64,000 bases of DNA from Dokdonia pacifica (GCF_900188275.1 NZ_FZNY01000005.1:124001-188000); one strand, 5' to 3'. Shown: positions 27,807 through 39,328, counted from the first letter of the stretch. Made by a program: numbers and translations. Notes: generated from the letters alone by a model not told the origin.

Positions 27807-29192
27807 TTATTTAACAAGTTTTGTATCAGGGTATGCAGCTTGCCATCCAAACCAAAATGCATTAAATGTATGTATTCTAGGTCGTACTTCTCCTGATGCA
27901 TTTTCTATACGATCTTCATACAGTGTCCAAGTTTCCCCACGTGCATCTGTAGCGGTACTTTGTTGATTGTATTTTTTGAAGTTCAAATTGGTTGCATCAT
28001 ACACTCTATTGGCGCCTGTTTTATCTGTAAATACTACAAATCGAGTATCCTCTATCGTAGATTGATATATAGGGTGTTTTTTGAGATATTTTACAGAAAT
28101 CGCTAAGGGTTGCTCTGGATACTCTGGAAGTCGGATTGCGAGTATGGATTGTTTGTTTTTTAATTTCCCGTCTACAGATGGCACATTAAACATCAAATTG
28201 TCATCTGCAAAATAGGCTTGATACGCAACCCCTTCTCCATAATCACGTTGATACCCTGTATTTAATGAAAGCACTTGGGTTTCTGGGTGACGTTTTTTCC
28301 ATTCGCCCCAAGTAGTTGTAACTACACTTAAATAATCCATTTGGATTCCTTTCCCAACGAGTGGTCCGACTACAGGTTTTCCTTCTAATGTACTCCACAA
28401 TGACTGGGTAGCTTGATCATACATTAATTTATTAGATCGATATAAGAATCCGCTTGTTCCCATTTGATGTACTATTCCATTTACCTCGCTCTTATAGAGT
28501 ATTACAGTACCACATAATGTACAATAAACGCCTGTCACAGGAATACCGCCTACTTCGTCTACAAACATTTCATGCCATGCTAATATTCGTTTGGGATAAG
28601 CTCTCGCATCTCCATTTACTTCAATTCCAAATACCACATGATCATCTTCAAGATACGAAGCTTGTTTTGCTGGAATCATCGCTGGATCTCTCAAAGGAGG
28701 AATTCCATCTTGTTGCACACCACCCCATCGTATTTCATCCATACGGATTAAGCTCGTTTCTTGCCTTCCTTGGAAATAATTCTCGAACTTGGCATCTAAT
28801 GATTTGTGTAATTGTGATTTAAAATAGGCATATTCAGGAAGTATTTTTTGCTCTTTACTCCAAATATATTCATACCATTTATTGAAATCTAGCCCAAAAT
28901 TCTGGCCCGTTTTTTTCTGTAGCAACAGTGCCATTTTTAAGCCCACATCTGTAGAATAGCCAAAATACATGACTTCCAGAGCCATAATTTCATATTCAGG
29001 CTTCCATTTTTTTTCAATAGTCTTTAACGCTTTTTCTTGCGTTGTTCTACTGGATGTAGTTACGATATCTAAAAAGTAATGTATATCACTATTGGGTGAA
29101 ACTTCTTGTGCTCGCAATGGTAGATGGGTAGGAAGTACAACTAACACTCCTACAAAGAGCATCAGCGTAGCTTTTTTTATACTTTGCAACAT
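27807..29192 (-). CDS. Exported DUF3179 protein
   Basis: The 461-residue protein has an N-terminal hydrophobic signal segment. Residues about 150-440 are a DUF3179 domain (PF11376), with the conserved pieces ARAYPKRILAWHEMFVDEVG, VTGVYCTLCGTVILY, SGFLYRSNKLMYD and SLWSTLEG. The family has a conserved Cys pair (CTLC) but no known activity. It is common in marine bacteria. Its gene stands alone, followed by the mnmA leader region with an iterated palindrome. Confidence 0.8.
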   Translation of the reverse strand: MLQSIKKATLMLFVGVLVVLPTHLPLRAQEVSPNSDIHYFLDIVTTSSRTTQEKALKTIEKKWKPEYEIMALEVMYFGYSTDVGLKMALLLQKKTGQNFGLDFNKWYEYIWSKEQKILPEYAYFKSQLHKSLDAKFENYFQGRQETSLIRMDEIRWGGVQQDGIPPLRDPAMIPAKQASYLEDDHVVFGIEVNGDARAYPKRILAWHEMFVDEVGGIPVTGVYCTLCGTVILYKSEVNGIVHQMGTSGFLYRSNKLMYDQATQSLWSTLEGKPVVGPLVGKGIQMDYLSVVTTTWGEWKKRHPETQVLSLNTGYQRDYGEGVAYQAYFADDNLMFNVPSVDGKLKNKQSILAIRLPEYPEQPLAISVKYLKKHPIYQSTIEDTRFVVFTDKTGANRVYDATNLNFKKYNQQSTATDARGETWTLYEDRIENASGEVRPRIHTFNAFWFGWQAAYPDTKLVK

Positions 29193-29258
29193 AACTTTTC
29201 TTTTAAAAGTCGTTACAAATGTTAAGTTCTAACGTTTACTAACAGAATTTTAAGGAAT

Positions 29259-29954
29259 TTAATGAACGCCGCCTAGTTTGTTAAGTGGAAATTTTAGTGT
29301 TTTATCTAGTTTTCCATTTTTATAGTATTTCCAAACACCATCTTTCTTATTGTCTTTATAATTTCCTTCACGCATGATGACTCCATTAAGCTCATATAGT
29401 TTTACAGGTCCATGTAACTTTCCATCTACATGAGTATATGTTTTAAGGACAACTCCTTTTTTTGAATAATGTGTTTCTACACCATTTTCTTTTCCTTGTG
29501 TATATGACATACGTTGTGCAACTGCACCTCCTTCATAATAAACAATGCGCTCTCCATCTAAGAGATTATTTTTATACATCTCTTCTGTCATAATAGTAGT
29601 TCCATCTTGATGATAGTATACCCACTTCCCTTCACGAGAACGCTGCTTCATCTTCCCTTCACTCACTTTTTTCCCATCTGTTGTATAAAAAATCACTTCA
29701 AAAAACTCTTCACCATCTGTATACTTTTTGATGGCTGTAGGGTGACCTCCTTTTTTATCATAAAATTTAAATTCACCTATTTCTTTACCATGATCAAAAG
29801 TCCCTTCATACCGCAGTTGTTTCGTCCCCTCGTAGAACTTATGCCAATTTCCGTGCTTTTTATTATTTGCATCTACACTGTTAAACTCTTGCGCATTTCC
29901 TAAAAAATAAATGAAAAAGCAGCATAGATAAAAAATTAAATTACGTTTGCTCAT
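29259..29954 (-). CDS. Exported YwqK-like MORN-repeat protein
   Basis: The product is built of MORN-variant repeats (for example KHGNWHKFYEGTKQLRYEGTFDHGKEIGEF), about eight units over residues 25-225. I chose ATG 29954 because it gives a clean signal peptide (MSKRNLIFYLCCFFIYFLG); an in-frame ATG at 30020 adds 22 residues with no signal-like start. Automatic annotations often call these YwqK-family antitoxins, which is not supported here. Protein binding or surface role is inference. It is divergent from the first FAS1 gene. Confidence 0.75.
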   Translation of the reverse strand: MSKRNLIFYLCCFFIYFLGNAQEFNSVDANNKKHGNWHKFYEGTKQLRYEGTFDHGKEIGEFKFYDKKGGHPTAIKKYTDGEEFFEVIFYTTDGKKVSEGKMKQRSREGKWVYYHQDGTTIMTEEMYKNNLLDGERIVYYEGGAVAQRMSYTQGKENGVETHYSKKGVVLKTYTHVDGKLHGPVKLYELNGVIMREGNYKDNKKDGVWKYYKNGKLDKTLKFPLNKLGGVH

Positions 29955-29993
29955 TTTATGAAAATTAAAACGTTTATTTATTGTTGATACACA

Positions 29994-30001
29994 TATATTT
30001 G
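29994..30001 (+). promoter_or_regulatory. Bacteroidota -7 box of the first FAS1 gene
   Basis: TATATTTG is a full match to TAnnTTTG, 22 bp before the ATG at 30023. The -33 region shows TTG near 29980-29985 only weakly. Confidence 0.6.
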
Positions 30002-30022
30002 CAAAAACAATGAGTATCAATT

Positions 30023-31423
30023 ATGAAAAAAATTTTACTAAATACTAAGATAATAATCCTAGTTATAACGGCAATAGGAATTATTTCTTGTGCAGATGAT
30101 GATGATAATGGAAACATTATTGATAACACACCTAGTAATACTATTTTAGATATTGTTATTAGTAATCCAGATTATAGTTCTTTTCTTGCTGCGTTAAATC
30201 AAACAGGTGTAAATGCTACGGTTGCTGGTAATGGTAACTTTACCGTGTTTGCTCCAAACAACGCTGCTTTTGATGCATTATTAGGTGGTACGGCTATAGA
30301 AGATGTAGATAATGCAGTATTGACACAATTAGTATTAAATCATGTTATTAACGCAGAACTTTTTGCTGCCGACCTTACAACTGGATATCAAAAAACCCTT
30401 GCTACAGAAGATGCATCAAATGCAACTATAGATATGTATATCGATACAACAAATGGAGTTGTTATCAATAATCAGTCTACAGTGATTGCAACAGATACAG
30501 ATGCAGATAATGGTGTATTACACGAAGTCGATACGGTTATTGATCTTCCTACTATTGCAACATTTGCAGTTATAGATCCTTCATTAGATTCACTTGAAGC
30601 TGCCTTAACAGATGAAGGAAATACAACATTCACAGATTTATTTTCGGATACAACATTAGATTTTACTGTATTTGCACCTACAAATGATGCGTTTACTACT
30701 TTTCTAGATGGCGCTACTATAGGTGATATTGATAATGATGTACTTGCACAAGTTCTTTCTAATCATGTACTACCTGAAACGGTAGCAATATCTACAGCGC
30801 TAACAAGTACCTATGTAAATACAGCTGCTGTATTTAATGGCGATGCAAACGCTCCTATTACTATGTATGTAAATACTGATAATGGCGTACAACTTAATGG
30901 AGCTTCTTCAGTAACCCTAGCAGATATTGTTACTTCAAACGGAGTTATTCACATTGTTGATACTGTAGTGCCTCTTCCAGATGTTACAACATTTATATTT
31001 GCAGATCCTAACTTCTCTACTTTATTAGAAGCCATTTTAGCAGATCCAAATGTAGATTATATTACTGCTTTACAAACTCCTTTTGGAGATGGTGCTACAC
31101 CATTTACAGGTTTTGCACCTACAAATGATGCATTTACAAACTTATTTACTGACTTAAATGTGACAGGAATTTCTGAAATACCGCTTATGGATTTATCTAC
31201 TATTGTAGAGTTACATAATATCGTAAATATGAATATTAGAGCAGAAGAGTTAACGACTATGGACGGAATGAGTTTTACAACTTTTTCTGGACTTGATATT
31301 ACAATAGATGCTATGACACCTGCTGTAATAGGACCTGATGGAGAGCCAAGCCTTTTACTTATGACCGATTTACAAACTACAAATGGTGTCGTTCATACTA
31401 TAGACAGAGTCTTAAGAAACTAA
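30023..31423 (+). CDS. Lipoprotein with three fasciclin (FAS1) domains, copy 1
   Basis: The 466-residue protein has a lipoprotein signal (GIISC, Cys23) followed by an Asp-rich linker. Three FAS1 units follow (about 35-170, 175-310 and 315-465), each with the TVFAPNNAAF/TVFAPTNDAF H1 motif and an H2-type end (NGVVHTIDRVL). In the third unit the H1 motif reads TGFAPTNDAF, a change from the usual V. FAS1 proteins mediate adhesion or protein binding outside the cell. A second copy follows, also triple-FAS1, so the pair came from duplication. Confidence 0.9.
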   Translation: MKKILLNTKIIILVITAIGIISCADDDDNGNIIDNTPSNTILDIVISNPDYSSFLAALNQTGVNATVAGNGNFTVFAPNNAAFDALLGGTAIEDVDNAVLTQLVLNHVINAELFAADLTTGYQKTLATEDASNATIDMYIDTTNGVVINNQSTVIATDTDADNGVLHEVDTVIDLPTIATFAVIDPSLDSLEAALTDEGNTTFTDLFSDTTLDFTVFAPTNDAFTTFLDGATIGDIDNDVLAQVLSNHVLPETVAISTALTSTYVNTAAVFNGDANAPITMYVNTDNGVQLNGASSVTLADIVTSNGVIHIVDTVVPLPDVTTFIFADPNFSTLLEAILADPNVDYITALQTPFGDGATPFTGFAPTNDAFTNLFTDLNVTGISEIPLMDLSTIVELHNIVNMNIRAEELTTMDGMSFTTFSGLDITIDAMTPAVIGPDGEPSLLLMTDLQTTNGVVHTIDRVLRN

Positions 31424-31488
31424 ATAGACACAAATACCAATATTTTAAAGCCTTAATATGTAAAAACATACTGAGGATTTAATTACTA

Positions 31489-31521
31489 AAAATGAGTACG
31501 CTTTCTTAAGCGTACTCATTT
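31489..31521 (+). terminator. Terminator built from a degenerate iterated palindrome
   Basis: AATGAGTACGCTT/AAGCGTACTCATT stem with a 4-base loop, followed by a T-run. Within it TACGCTTTC-TTA-AGCGTA (31497-31514) equals the iterated palindrome with a short central change. It ends the first FAS1 gene. Confidence 0.8.
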
Positions 31522-31689
31522 TTTTTTATAAAAACATCCAAAAACATATTCCTGAACGTATGTATTATAAAGTAGAGAATTGTATAAATAATTTGACGCT
31601 TTTATTTCCAAATCACATTAATACTGATTTGCAAGTCCTAATACTCCATTATTAAAATATTGTCAAGTTTATTGTGAAAATTTTACATT

Positions 31690-31742
31690 TTGTTTAACGA
31701 TTTTAACTTTATTTTAAACATTAAAATTGTTTAACGATTTTA
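31690..31742. promoter_or_regulatory. Tandem 16-bp direct repeats upstream of the second FAS1 gene
   Basis: TTGTTTAACGATTTTA occurs at 31690-31705 and 31727-31742, 37 bp apart. An inverted TTAAACA (31714-31720) with TGTTTAA (31728-31734) overlaps the second. The second repeat runs into the -7 box. Likely a regulator site; the regulator is unknown. Confidence 0.5.
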
Positions 31743-31748
31743 TATTTG
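31741..31748 (+). promoter_or_regulatory. Bacteroidota -7 box of the second FAS1 gene
   Basis: TATATTTG, a full TAnnTTTG match, 26 bp before the ATG at 31774. The same octamer is used for the first FAS1 gene. Confidence 0.65.
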
Positions 31749-31773
31749 CATTAAACAAACAAACACAATTTCT

Positions 31774-33174
31774 ATGAAAACACTAAGTAAGTATTTAAAA
31801 ATAGCGGTATTCGCTATAGCTTTTACAGGTATTATTTCTTGTGGTGACGACGATGATAGCGGAGTTATTATTGGAAGTACACCAAACACAATTGCCGATA
31901 TTGTAACTAACAATCCTGATTTTAGTTCATTATTAGCTGCCTTACAACAAACTGGTCTTGATGCTACATTAGCAGGAACTGGTAATTTTACAGTATTTGC
32001 TCCTACCAATGCAGCTTTCGAAACATTTTTAAATGGTACTCCCCTAGAAGATGTAGATAATGACGCATTAACACAGATTTTATTAAATCATGTTCTTAAT
32101 GTAGAGTTAGCATCTACAGATCTTTCTACTGGATATCAAAAAAATCTAGCAACAGAACCATCAAGTGGGGCTAATATAGATATGTACATAGACACTACCA
32201 GTGGCGTTGTTATTAATGGTCAATCTACAGTAACCACACCAGACGTAGATGCCGATAATGGTATTGTTCATATAGTGGATACTGTCATTGAACTTCCAAC
32301 TATTGTAACATTTGCAACTACAAATCCTGCACTTAGCTCATTAGTTGCTGCACTTACAGACGATGGAAATACAACTTTTGTAAACTTGCTATCTGATACA
32401 AGTGGAGATTTCACAGTATTTGCGCCTACCAATGATGCTTTTACAACATTTTTAGATGGTGCTATGCTTAGTGACATCGATAATGATGTATTAGCTCAAG
32501 TATTATCTAATCACGTAATTCCAGGAACAGTAGCTATTTCTAGTGCTTTAAGTAACTCATATGTAAATACAGCTGCTGTATTTAATGGGGAAGCAGATGC
32601 ACCTATCAATATGTATATCAATACAGATGATGGCGTAACACTTAATGGAGCATCAAATGTTGCGATAGCTGATATCGTAGCTGTAAATGGAGTTGTTCAT
32701 GTAGTAGATGCCGTAATAGGTTTACCAGATGTGACAACATTTGCTACTGCAGATCCAACATTTTCATCATTAGTAGCTGCCTTAACAGCTGATGCTTCTT
32801 TTGGTTATGTAGCCGCTCTACAAACACCTAATGGAACTGATCCTGCACCTTTTACAGTATTTGCGCCTACCAATGATGCTTTCGGAGATTTATTAACCGA
32901 TCTAGGGCTTATGACACTAAGCGAAGTACCTGTAGATGTTCTTGCAGCAACTCTAGAATTACACGTAGTTACAGGTGCAAATGTTAGAGCTGAAGATCTC
33001 TCAGGAATTGACGGTAATGCCGTAGAAACATTTGGAGGCGGCGATATTACTATAGATGCAGCAACGCCAGCTATTATAGATCCTGATGGAGGTTCTAATG
33101 GTATTGTCGTTACAAATGTACAAGCAGCAAACGGAGTTATTCATGCAATAAGCCGTGTAATAAGAGATTTATAA
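31774..33174 (+). CDS. Lipoprotein with three fasciclin (FAS1) domains, copy 2
   Basis: The 466-residue protein is the same length as copy 1 and has the same plan: lipoprotein signal (GIISC, Cys23), Asp-rich linker (GDDDDSG) and three FAS1 domains, all with intact TVFAPTNAAF/TVFAPTNDAF motifs. Many stretches are identical to copy 1 (DIVTNNPDFSSLLAALQQTG compared with the first). Outer-surface adhesion or matrix role is inferred from the family. In other flavobacteria FAS1 genes are often stress- or light-controlled, and the direct repeats before this gene may be the control site. Confidence 0.9.
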   Translation: MKTLSKYLKIAVFAIAFTGIISCGDDDDSGVIIGSTPNTIADIVTNNPDFSSLLAALQQTGLDATLAGTGNFTVFAPTNAAFETFLNGTPLEDVDNDALTQILLNHVLNVELASTDLSTGYQKNLATEPSSGANIDMYIDTTSGVVINGQSTVTTPDVDADNGIVHIVDTVIELPTIVTFATTNPALSSLVAALTDDGNTTFVNLLSDTSGDFTVFAPTNDAFTTFLDGAMLSDIDNDVLAQVLSNHVIPGTVAISSALSNSYVNTAAVFNGEADAPINMYINTDDGVTLNGASNVAIADIVAVNGVVHVVDAVIGLPDVTTFATADPTFSSLVAALTADASFGYVAALQTPNGTDPAPFTVFAPTNDAFGDLLTDLGLMTLSEVPVDVLAATLELHVVTGANVRAEDLSGIDGNAVETFGGGDITIDAATPAIIDPDGGSNGIVVTNVQAANGVIHAISRVIRDL

Positions 33175-33235
33175 TCCATAATTAGTCCCTTACTGGTACC
33201 CAACTTACACGATTAATGACCCACACCAGTACGGT

Positions 33236-33271
33236 AAAAGCTTCGATATTTTCAGTTATATCGAAGCTTTT
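33236..33271 (+). terminator. Terminator of the second FAS1 gene
   Basis: 14-bp stem AAAAGCTTCGATAT/ATATCGAAGCTTTT with an 8-base loop and T-run. Confidence 0.85.
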
Positions 33272-33397
33272 TTAGTTTATATAACTATTACCAATAGAGG
33301 AAAATTTGTCTATAAAACAATACACACATAATCTCTAAATAACATTATAGAAACAAGTACGATCTACTTTTAGGTACTTCATTTAAAAGTAGTGTAC

Positions 33398-33892
33398 ATG
33401 AGGTATCAATTAATAATTAGCTATGCCGTTATATGCATCACATTGATCATTATAGTAGGTTTTCCTTCTCATCATATAGTAAACACTGGTGCCATTACGT
33501 TTAAAAATATGAATGCCTCTAAAGATGCATTTACCATAAAAACGCAATCTATATTACCCCCAAACACGCGTATATTCTTTACAGATACCGAATGGAATGG
33601 TTCACATTTTGGAATCGATGAACATACCTTACTTTGGAATTCTGGAAAAGATAGTATTCCTATAGGTAGTATTATTCACTTTAAGAGTTTAAAGTCACAT
33701 ACAATACCTTCTATTGGGCATGCCAAAGGAATACTAAAAATAGCATCTAAAAAGGAAGCCATTTTTGCATATCAAGGTACAGAAAGAATGCCTACGCATT
33801 TTATTGCAGGCATTGCATATCAACTATCAGATTATGGGACATTGGATCATACAGGGCTTATTATAGATAGTACAGCAGTAGTTTTACATTAA
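33398..33892 (+). CDS. Small exported protein with a stand-alone NucH-type N-domain
   Basis: The 164-residue product starts at ATG 33398 (an in-frame GTG lies 6 bp earlier) with a hydrophobic N-terminal segment. The remainder resembles the N-terminal beta-domain of secreted nucleases and lamin-tail proteins, with a pattern like GAITFKNMNASKDAFTIKT, IPP(N)TRIFFTDTEWNG and SIPIGSIIHF. Here it stands alone, with no nuclease domain and no T9SS sorting domain. A single membrane anchor or signal peptide is likely. Function unknown. Confidence 0.6.
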   Translation: MRYQLIISYAVICITLIIIVGFPSHHIVNTGAITFKNMNASKDAFTIKTQSILPPNTRIFFTDTEWNGSHFGIDEHTLLWNSGKDSIPIGSIIHFKSLKSHTIPSIGHAKGILKIASKKEAIFAYQGTERMPTHFIAGIAYQLSDYGTLDHTGLIIDSTAVVLH

Positions 33893-33916
33893 AATCATGC
33901 AAATCAAATAAGCATA

Positions 33917-33948
33917 AAAAAAGTGGTACATCCCTGTACCACTTTTTT
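33917..33948. terminator. Bidirectional hairpin terminator
   Basis: 14-bp stem AAAAAAGTGGTACA/TGTACCACTTTTTT with a 4-base loop, between the convergent small exported gene and yidC. Confidence 0.9.
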
Positions 33949-33967
33949 AATATAATATTGTAAAGGA

Positions 33968-35872
33968 TTATTTTCCTTTAGCATTTTTTTGTTTCTCAGC
34001 TTGCTCCATGATCTCGGCCATTTTCTTTTGAAAACGCCCTTGTTTTTTAGGTCTAGCTTTCTTTACTTCTATTTTAGCTTTGATTTTTTCTTCATCAATA
34101 ATATATCCTTTAATTACTAAAATAATTCCAATAGTAATTAAGTTAGAAATAAAGTAGTATAAACTCAATCCACTAGCATAATTATTAAAGAAGAATAACA
34201 TTAATAATGGAGAGAAATACATCATATACTTCATCATTTTACCCATATCTGGCATTCCTTCTTGAGTAGGCTGTTGCATTGCTTGATTTCCTGTAGTAAG
34301 TCTCATAGAAAAGAAAATTGTCACTGCGGCAAGGATTGGGAAAAGACTCACGTGATCTCCATAAAACGGAATATTGAATGGAAGTTTTGCAATCTCATCA
34401 TAACTAGACAAATCATCAGCCCATAAAAAGCTTTCACCGCGTAGACCAAAAGCAGATGGGAAGAATGTAAATAATGCATAGAATACAGGAATTTGTAAAA
34501 AGGCCGGTAAACATCCAGCGGCGGGACTTGCCCCTGCTTTACTATATAACGCCATGGTCTCTTGTTGCTTCTTCATCGCATTATCCTTATACTTTTCTGA
34601 AATAGCAGCTATTTCAGGCTTCAATACTTTCATTTTTGCTTGAGATACATACTGTTTGTATTGTACAGGAGACAGCAATAACTTGATAGCTATAGTCATT
34701 AAGATAATAGCAATTCCTGCAGGTAAGAAACCTGATAAAAATCCAAAAAATGGAATTACTAAATACTTATTTAAGAATCCAAAGATTCCCCAACCTAATG
34801 GCATTGCTTCATCTAAGTTACGATCATATTCTTTTAGTATTTGATAGTCTGTAGGACCATAATACATATTCATTGCATAGTTTAACTCTCCATTTTTAGG
34901 AGTTAGTAAAAGATCTGCTTTATACTCTTTTGTAAACTCTGTATCCTGATCTGCATCTTGTGCTTTTTTCAAGAGGTCATTAGAGTATAATTTTGCTTCT
35001 TCAAATGGCGTATCTGTCAATAGCATAGAGCTAAAGAAATGCTGACGATAGTTCATCCAAGAAAGGTTTTCTCTAATTTCATCATCATCACCTACCTGTC
35101 CTAACTTATCTGTTTTTCCGTCTTCATATTCATAGGTAAGGCGTGTATAGCGATTTTCATACTCTTTACTTTTAGCATGGCGCATCCCTTTAAAATCCCA
35201 CTGTAAACGCATAGGTTGACTTGTATTAAACACACGAGAAAGTCCCTGTGATTTTAATCCAAAATCAAGCATATAGTCGCCTTGCTTTAACTCATAACGA
35301 TATTCTAAAAACTCATTAGGTGATACTTTAAGACGCATCGTTAGTACTTCATTATCCCCATTTTTAGAAAACTCAGGCTCAAAGAATAAATCTTTAGTAT
35401 TCAGATTACGATTATCTGTAGTATTAAATGAGATATTGAATGTACTATTCCCATCTTTTATTAAGTATACAGGAATAGAATCATAGGTTTTATGTTGTAA
35501 TAAGGTAGCTTTTACAATATGTCCTCCTTTATTACTTACCTCTAACTCTAAGACATCATTTTTTACAACAGTTACTCCTTCTCTTGCAGAAGGTAATGTT
35601 CCTGAATATCCAAAAGCTCCTAATTTACTATTTAAGAATTCACTTCTAAGAGAATCTGGTTGTTGAAGCGCTTCTTTTTGAAAATCAATAGCAGCCTCAA
35701 GACTCCCTTTATCAACCATTCCTTCTTCTGGTTTTTCACTATCAATTTGTTCTTGTTTTGCTTCTTCTCGAGCTTGAATCTCTTCTGGAGTAGGTCTCGT
35801 ATACATAATGTATATAATAATAAGCCCCATTAAGAGCATTCCTATCACTGAAGTTCTATCAAATTTTTTCAT
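33968..35872 (-). CDS. yidC: Membrane protein insertase YidC
   Basis: YidC inserts and folds proteins in the inner membrane, with or without Sec. The 634-residue protein has an N-terminal membrane anchor (about 7-25), a large periplasmic beta-domain (about 60-350) and the conserved C-terminal five-helix core, including IAIKLLLSPVQYKQYVSQAKM and the loop with KYKDNAMKKQQETMALY. The Lys-rich C-terminal tail is typical of Gram-negative YidC. It follows pyrG by 95 bp on the same strand, an arrangement common in flavobacteria. Confidence 0.96.
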   Translation of the reverse strand: MKKFDRTSVIGMLLMGLIIIYIMYTRPTPEEIQAREEAKQEQIDSEKPEEGMVDKGSLEAAIDFQKEALQQPDSLRSEFLNSKLGAFGYSGTLPSAREGVTVVKNDVLELEVSNKGGHIVKATLLQHKTYDSIPVYLIKDGNSTFNISFNTTDNRNLNTKDLFFEPEFSKNGDNEVLTMRLKVSPNEFLEYRYELKQGDYMLDFGLKSQGLSRVFNTSQPMRLQWDFKGMRHAKSKEYENRYTRLTYEYEDGKTDKLGQVGDDDEIRENLSWMNYRQHFFSSMLLTDTPFEEAKLYSNDLLKKAQDADQDTEFTKEYKADLLLTPKNGELNYAMNMYYGPTDYQILKEYDRNLDEAMPLGWGIFGFLNKYLVIPFFGFLSGFLPAGIAIILMTIAIKLLLSPVQYKQYVSQAKMKVLKPEIAAISEKYKDNAMKKQQETMALYSKAGASPAAGCLPAFLQIPVFYALFTFFPSAFGLRGESFLWADDLSSYDEIAKLPFNIPFYGDHVSLFPILAAVTIFFSMRLTTGNQAMQQPTQEGMPDMGKMMKYMMYFSPLLMLFFFNNYASGLSLYYFISNLITIGIILVIKGYIIDEEKIKAKIEVKKARPKKQGRFQKKMAEIMEQAEKQKNAKGK

Positions 35873-35890
35873 TAATTGGTGTTATATAAA

Positions 35891-35908
35891 TCGCTTTTGC
35901 GAAAGTAG
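35891..35908. repeat. Degenerate iterated palindrome between pyrG and yidC
   Basis: TCGCTTTTGCGAAAGTAG keeps most of the core with one C to T change and lost outer pairing. It lies just before the yidC start. Confidence 0.5.
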
Positions 35909-35967
35909 TATTTCTTATAAGAGATAGCAATTCTATCTCCAAACGTTTATTTTATGCCATAGTGACA

Positions 35968-37605
<1,638 letters not shown>

Positions 37606-37827
37606 TTACGGGGCGTAAAGGTACATAATTTTATAGGTAGTATCAGTATTTTTAAAGGGGATTTTTAATGAGTTTTATAAATAATAGCAAGCTTATTTGC
37701 TGTCGTTTGAATTTTGAAGCTATAAATCTTAATGCTTTTAAAACAAGAACAATGATTACATAATTGATTACTTTTTAAGTATATGTTGTATTATAGCAGT
37801 TAATTAACAAGTGTAAAAAGAAATACT

Positions 37828-38148
37828 ATGGACAGATTTGAAAATGGACCGTTGATTCAGAAACCATCATCCAACAGAGATATATTGATAATGATTGCCA
37901 TTATTTGGATGGTTTTTTCAAGACTTTTTTACTTTATACTTTCAAAGTTAAACATCGACTTTTTCACATCTGATCTTTTTAGATTTGCAAATGCTTTATT
38001 TTCTATTGTTTGGGGAATCATTCCTCTTCTACTGGTGTTTTCTGTAAAAGATAAAAACAAACAAATATTTCTTTTTATACTTGCGGGTATCTATTTGTTA
38101 ATGACAGTAGTTGACTTATTCGAAGAATTTATTGGAGCAATTATATAA
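37828..38148 (+). CDS. Small membrane protein of unknown function
   Basis: The 106-residue protein begins with a polar stretch (MDRFENGPLIQKPSSNRD), then three hydrophobic segments at about 20-38, 50-70 and 78-96. No motif is recognised. It is a single gene with its own terminator, in the gap between divergent pyrG and convergent ychF. Coding is supported by the membrane-protein pattern and by the terminator just past the stop. Confidence 0.65.
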   Translation: MDRFENGPLIQKPSSNRDILIMIAIIWMVFSRLFYFILSKLNIDFFTSDLFRFANALFSIVWGIIPLLLVFSVKDKNKQIFLFILAGIYLLMTVVDLFEEFIGAII

Positions 38149-38150
38149 TA

Positions 38151-38184
38151 ACAAAAAGCCTGAACAGATGTTCAGGCTTTTTGT
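38151..38184. terminator. Bidirectional hairpin terminator
   Basis: Stem ACAAAAAGCCTGAACA with its inverse, close to zero loop on paper (in practice a 4-6 base loop), with T- and A-runs for both strands. It serves the small membrane gene and ychF. Confidence 0.85.
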
Positions 38185-38209
38185 ATTGTTTTATGTAGTA
38201 AAGAAGTTA

Positions 38210-39304
38210 TTACACATTAAAAAGGAAATGCATCACATCACCATCGGCTACGATATACCCTTTTCCTTCTACACCCAATTTTCCAGCTTCTTTCACTTTT
38301 GCTTCACTTCCGTATGAAACAAAATCATCGTATTTAATAACCTCAGCTCGGATAAATCCTTTTTCAAAGTCAGTATGAATCACTCCAGCGGCTTGTGGCG
38401 CTGTAGATCCTATATTAATAGTCCAAGCTCTTACTTCTTTTACACCTGCTGTAAAATAGGTTTGTTGATTTAATAATTTATAAGCACTACGTATCAATTT
38501 TGCGCTTCCTGGTTCGTCAAGACCTATATCGGCAAGAAACATCTGACGCTCTTCGTAATCATCTAATTCTGTAATATCTGCCTCTGTTCCTACTGCAAGT
38601 ACTAATACTTCTGCATGTTCATCTTTTACAGTCTCACGTACCTGATCTACATATGCATTTCCATCTACAGCACTATTTTCATCTACATTACATACATACA
38701 TTACTGGTTTATCCGTAATAAACTGCAAAGGCTTTACGTATTCTTCACGAGCGTCTTCATCTATATCTATAGCACGTACAGAGATTCCGGCTTCCAAGCC
38801 TTCTTTTAGTTTAATAAGTACAGCCTCTTCTGCTTGCGCTTCTTTATTTCCTGTTCGTGCAGCACGTTTTACTTTATCTATTTTTTTCTCTACCGTTTCA
38901 AGATCTTTTAATTGTAGTTCTATATCAATAGTTTCTTTATCTCGTATAGGATCTACACTTCCATCTACGTGTACAATGTTATCATTATCAAAACAACGTA
39001 ATACGTGCAGAATCGCATCCGTCTCACGAATATTTCCTAAGAATTGATTTCCTAATCCTTCTCCTTTACTCGCCCCTTTTACAAGTCCAGCAATATCAAC
39101 AATCTCTACAGTAGCAGGAACAACACGCTCTGGATTTACCAATTCTTCTAATTTTTCAAGACGCGGATCTGGTACATTTACTACACCTATATTAGGTTCG
39201 ATCGTACAAAATGGAAAATTAGCACTTTGTGCTTTTGCATTAGATAAACAATTAAACAATGTTGATTTTCCAACATTAGGCAATCCTACGATTCCTGCTT
39301 TCAT
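38210..39304 (-). CDS. ychF: Redox-regulated ATPase YchF
   Basis: YchF (Ola1 family) is a P-loop protein related to Obg GTPases that prefers ATP and binds ribosomes. The 364-residue protein starts [18 protein letters not shown] (P-loop GLPNVGKST), has [20 protein letters not shown] (G3 region) and ends with the TGS-domain segment ([37 protein letters not shown]). Length and ends are standard. An iterated palindrome lies 25-45 bp upstream of the ATG, so it should be in the 5' untranslated region of the message. Confidence 0.96.
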   Translation of the reverse strand: MKAGIVGLPNVGKSTLFNCLSNAKAQSANFPFCTIEPNIGVVNVPDPRLEKLEELVNPERVVPATVEIVDIAGLVKGASKGEGLGNQFLGNIRETDAILHVLRCFDNDNIVHVDGSVDPIRDKETIDIELQLKDLETVEKKIDKVKRAARTGNKEAQAEEAVLIKLKEGLEAGISVRAIDIDEDAREEYVKPLQFITDKPVMYVCNVDENSAVDGNAYVDQVRETVKDEHAEVLVLAVGTEADITELDDYEERQMFLADIGLDEPGSAKLIRSAYKLLNQQTYFTAGVKEVRAWTINIGSTAPQAAGVIHTDFEKGFIRAEVIKYDDFVSYGSEAKVKEAGKLGVEGKGYIVADGDVMHFLFNV

Positions 39305-39328
39305 AATAGATACTTCAAATGATTATGT

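Noticed and set aside
29259-29954. Toxin-antitoxin system (YwqK antitoxin name)
   Set aside because: The protein is an exported MORN-repeat protein with no toxin partner; the name comes from automatic labels.
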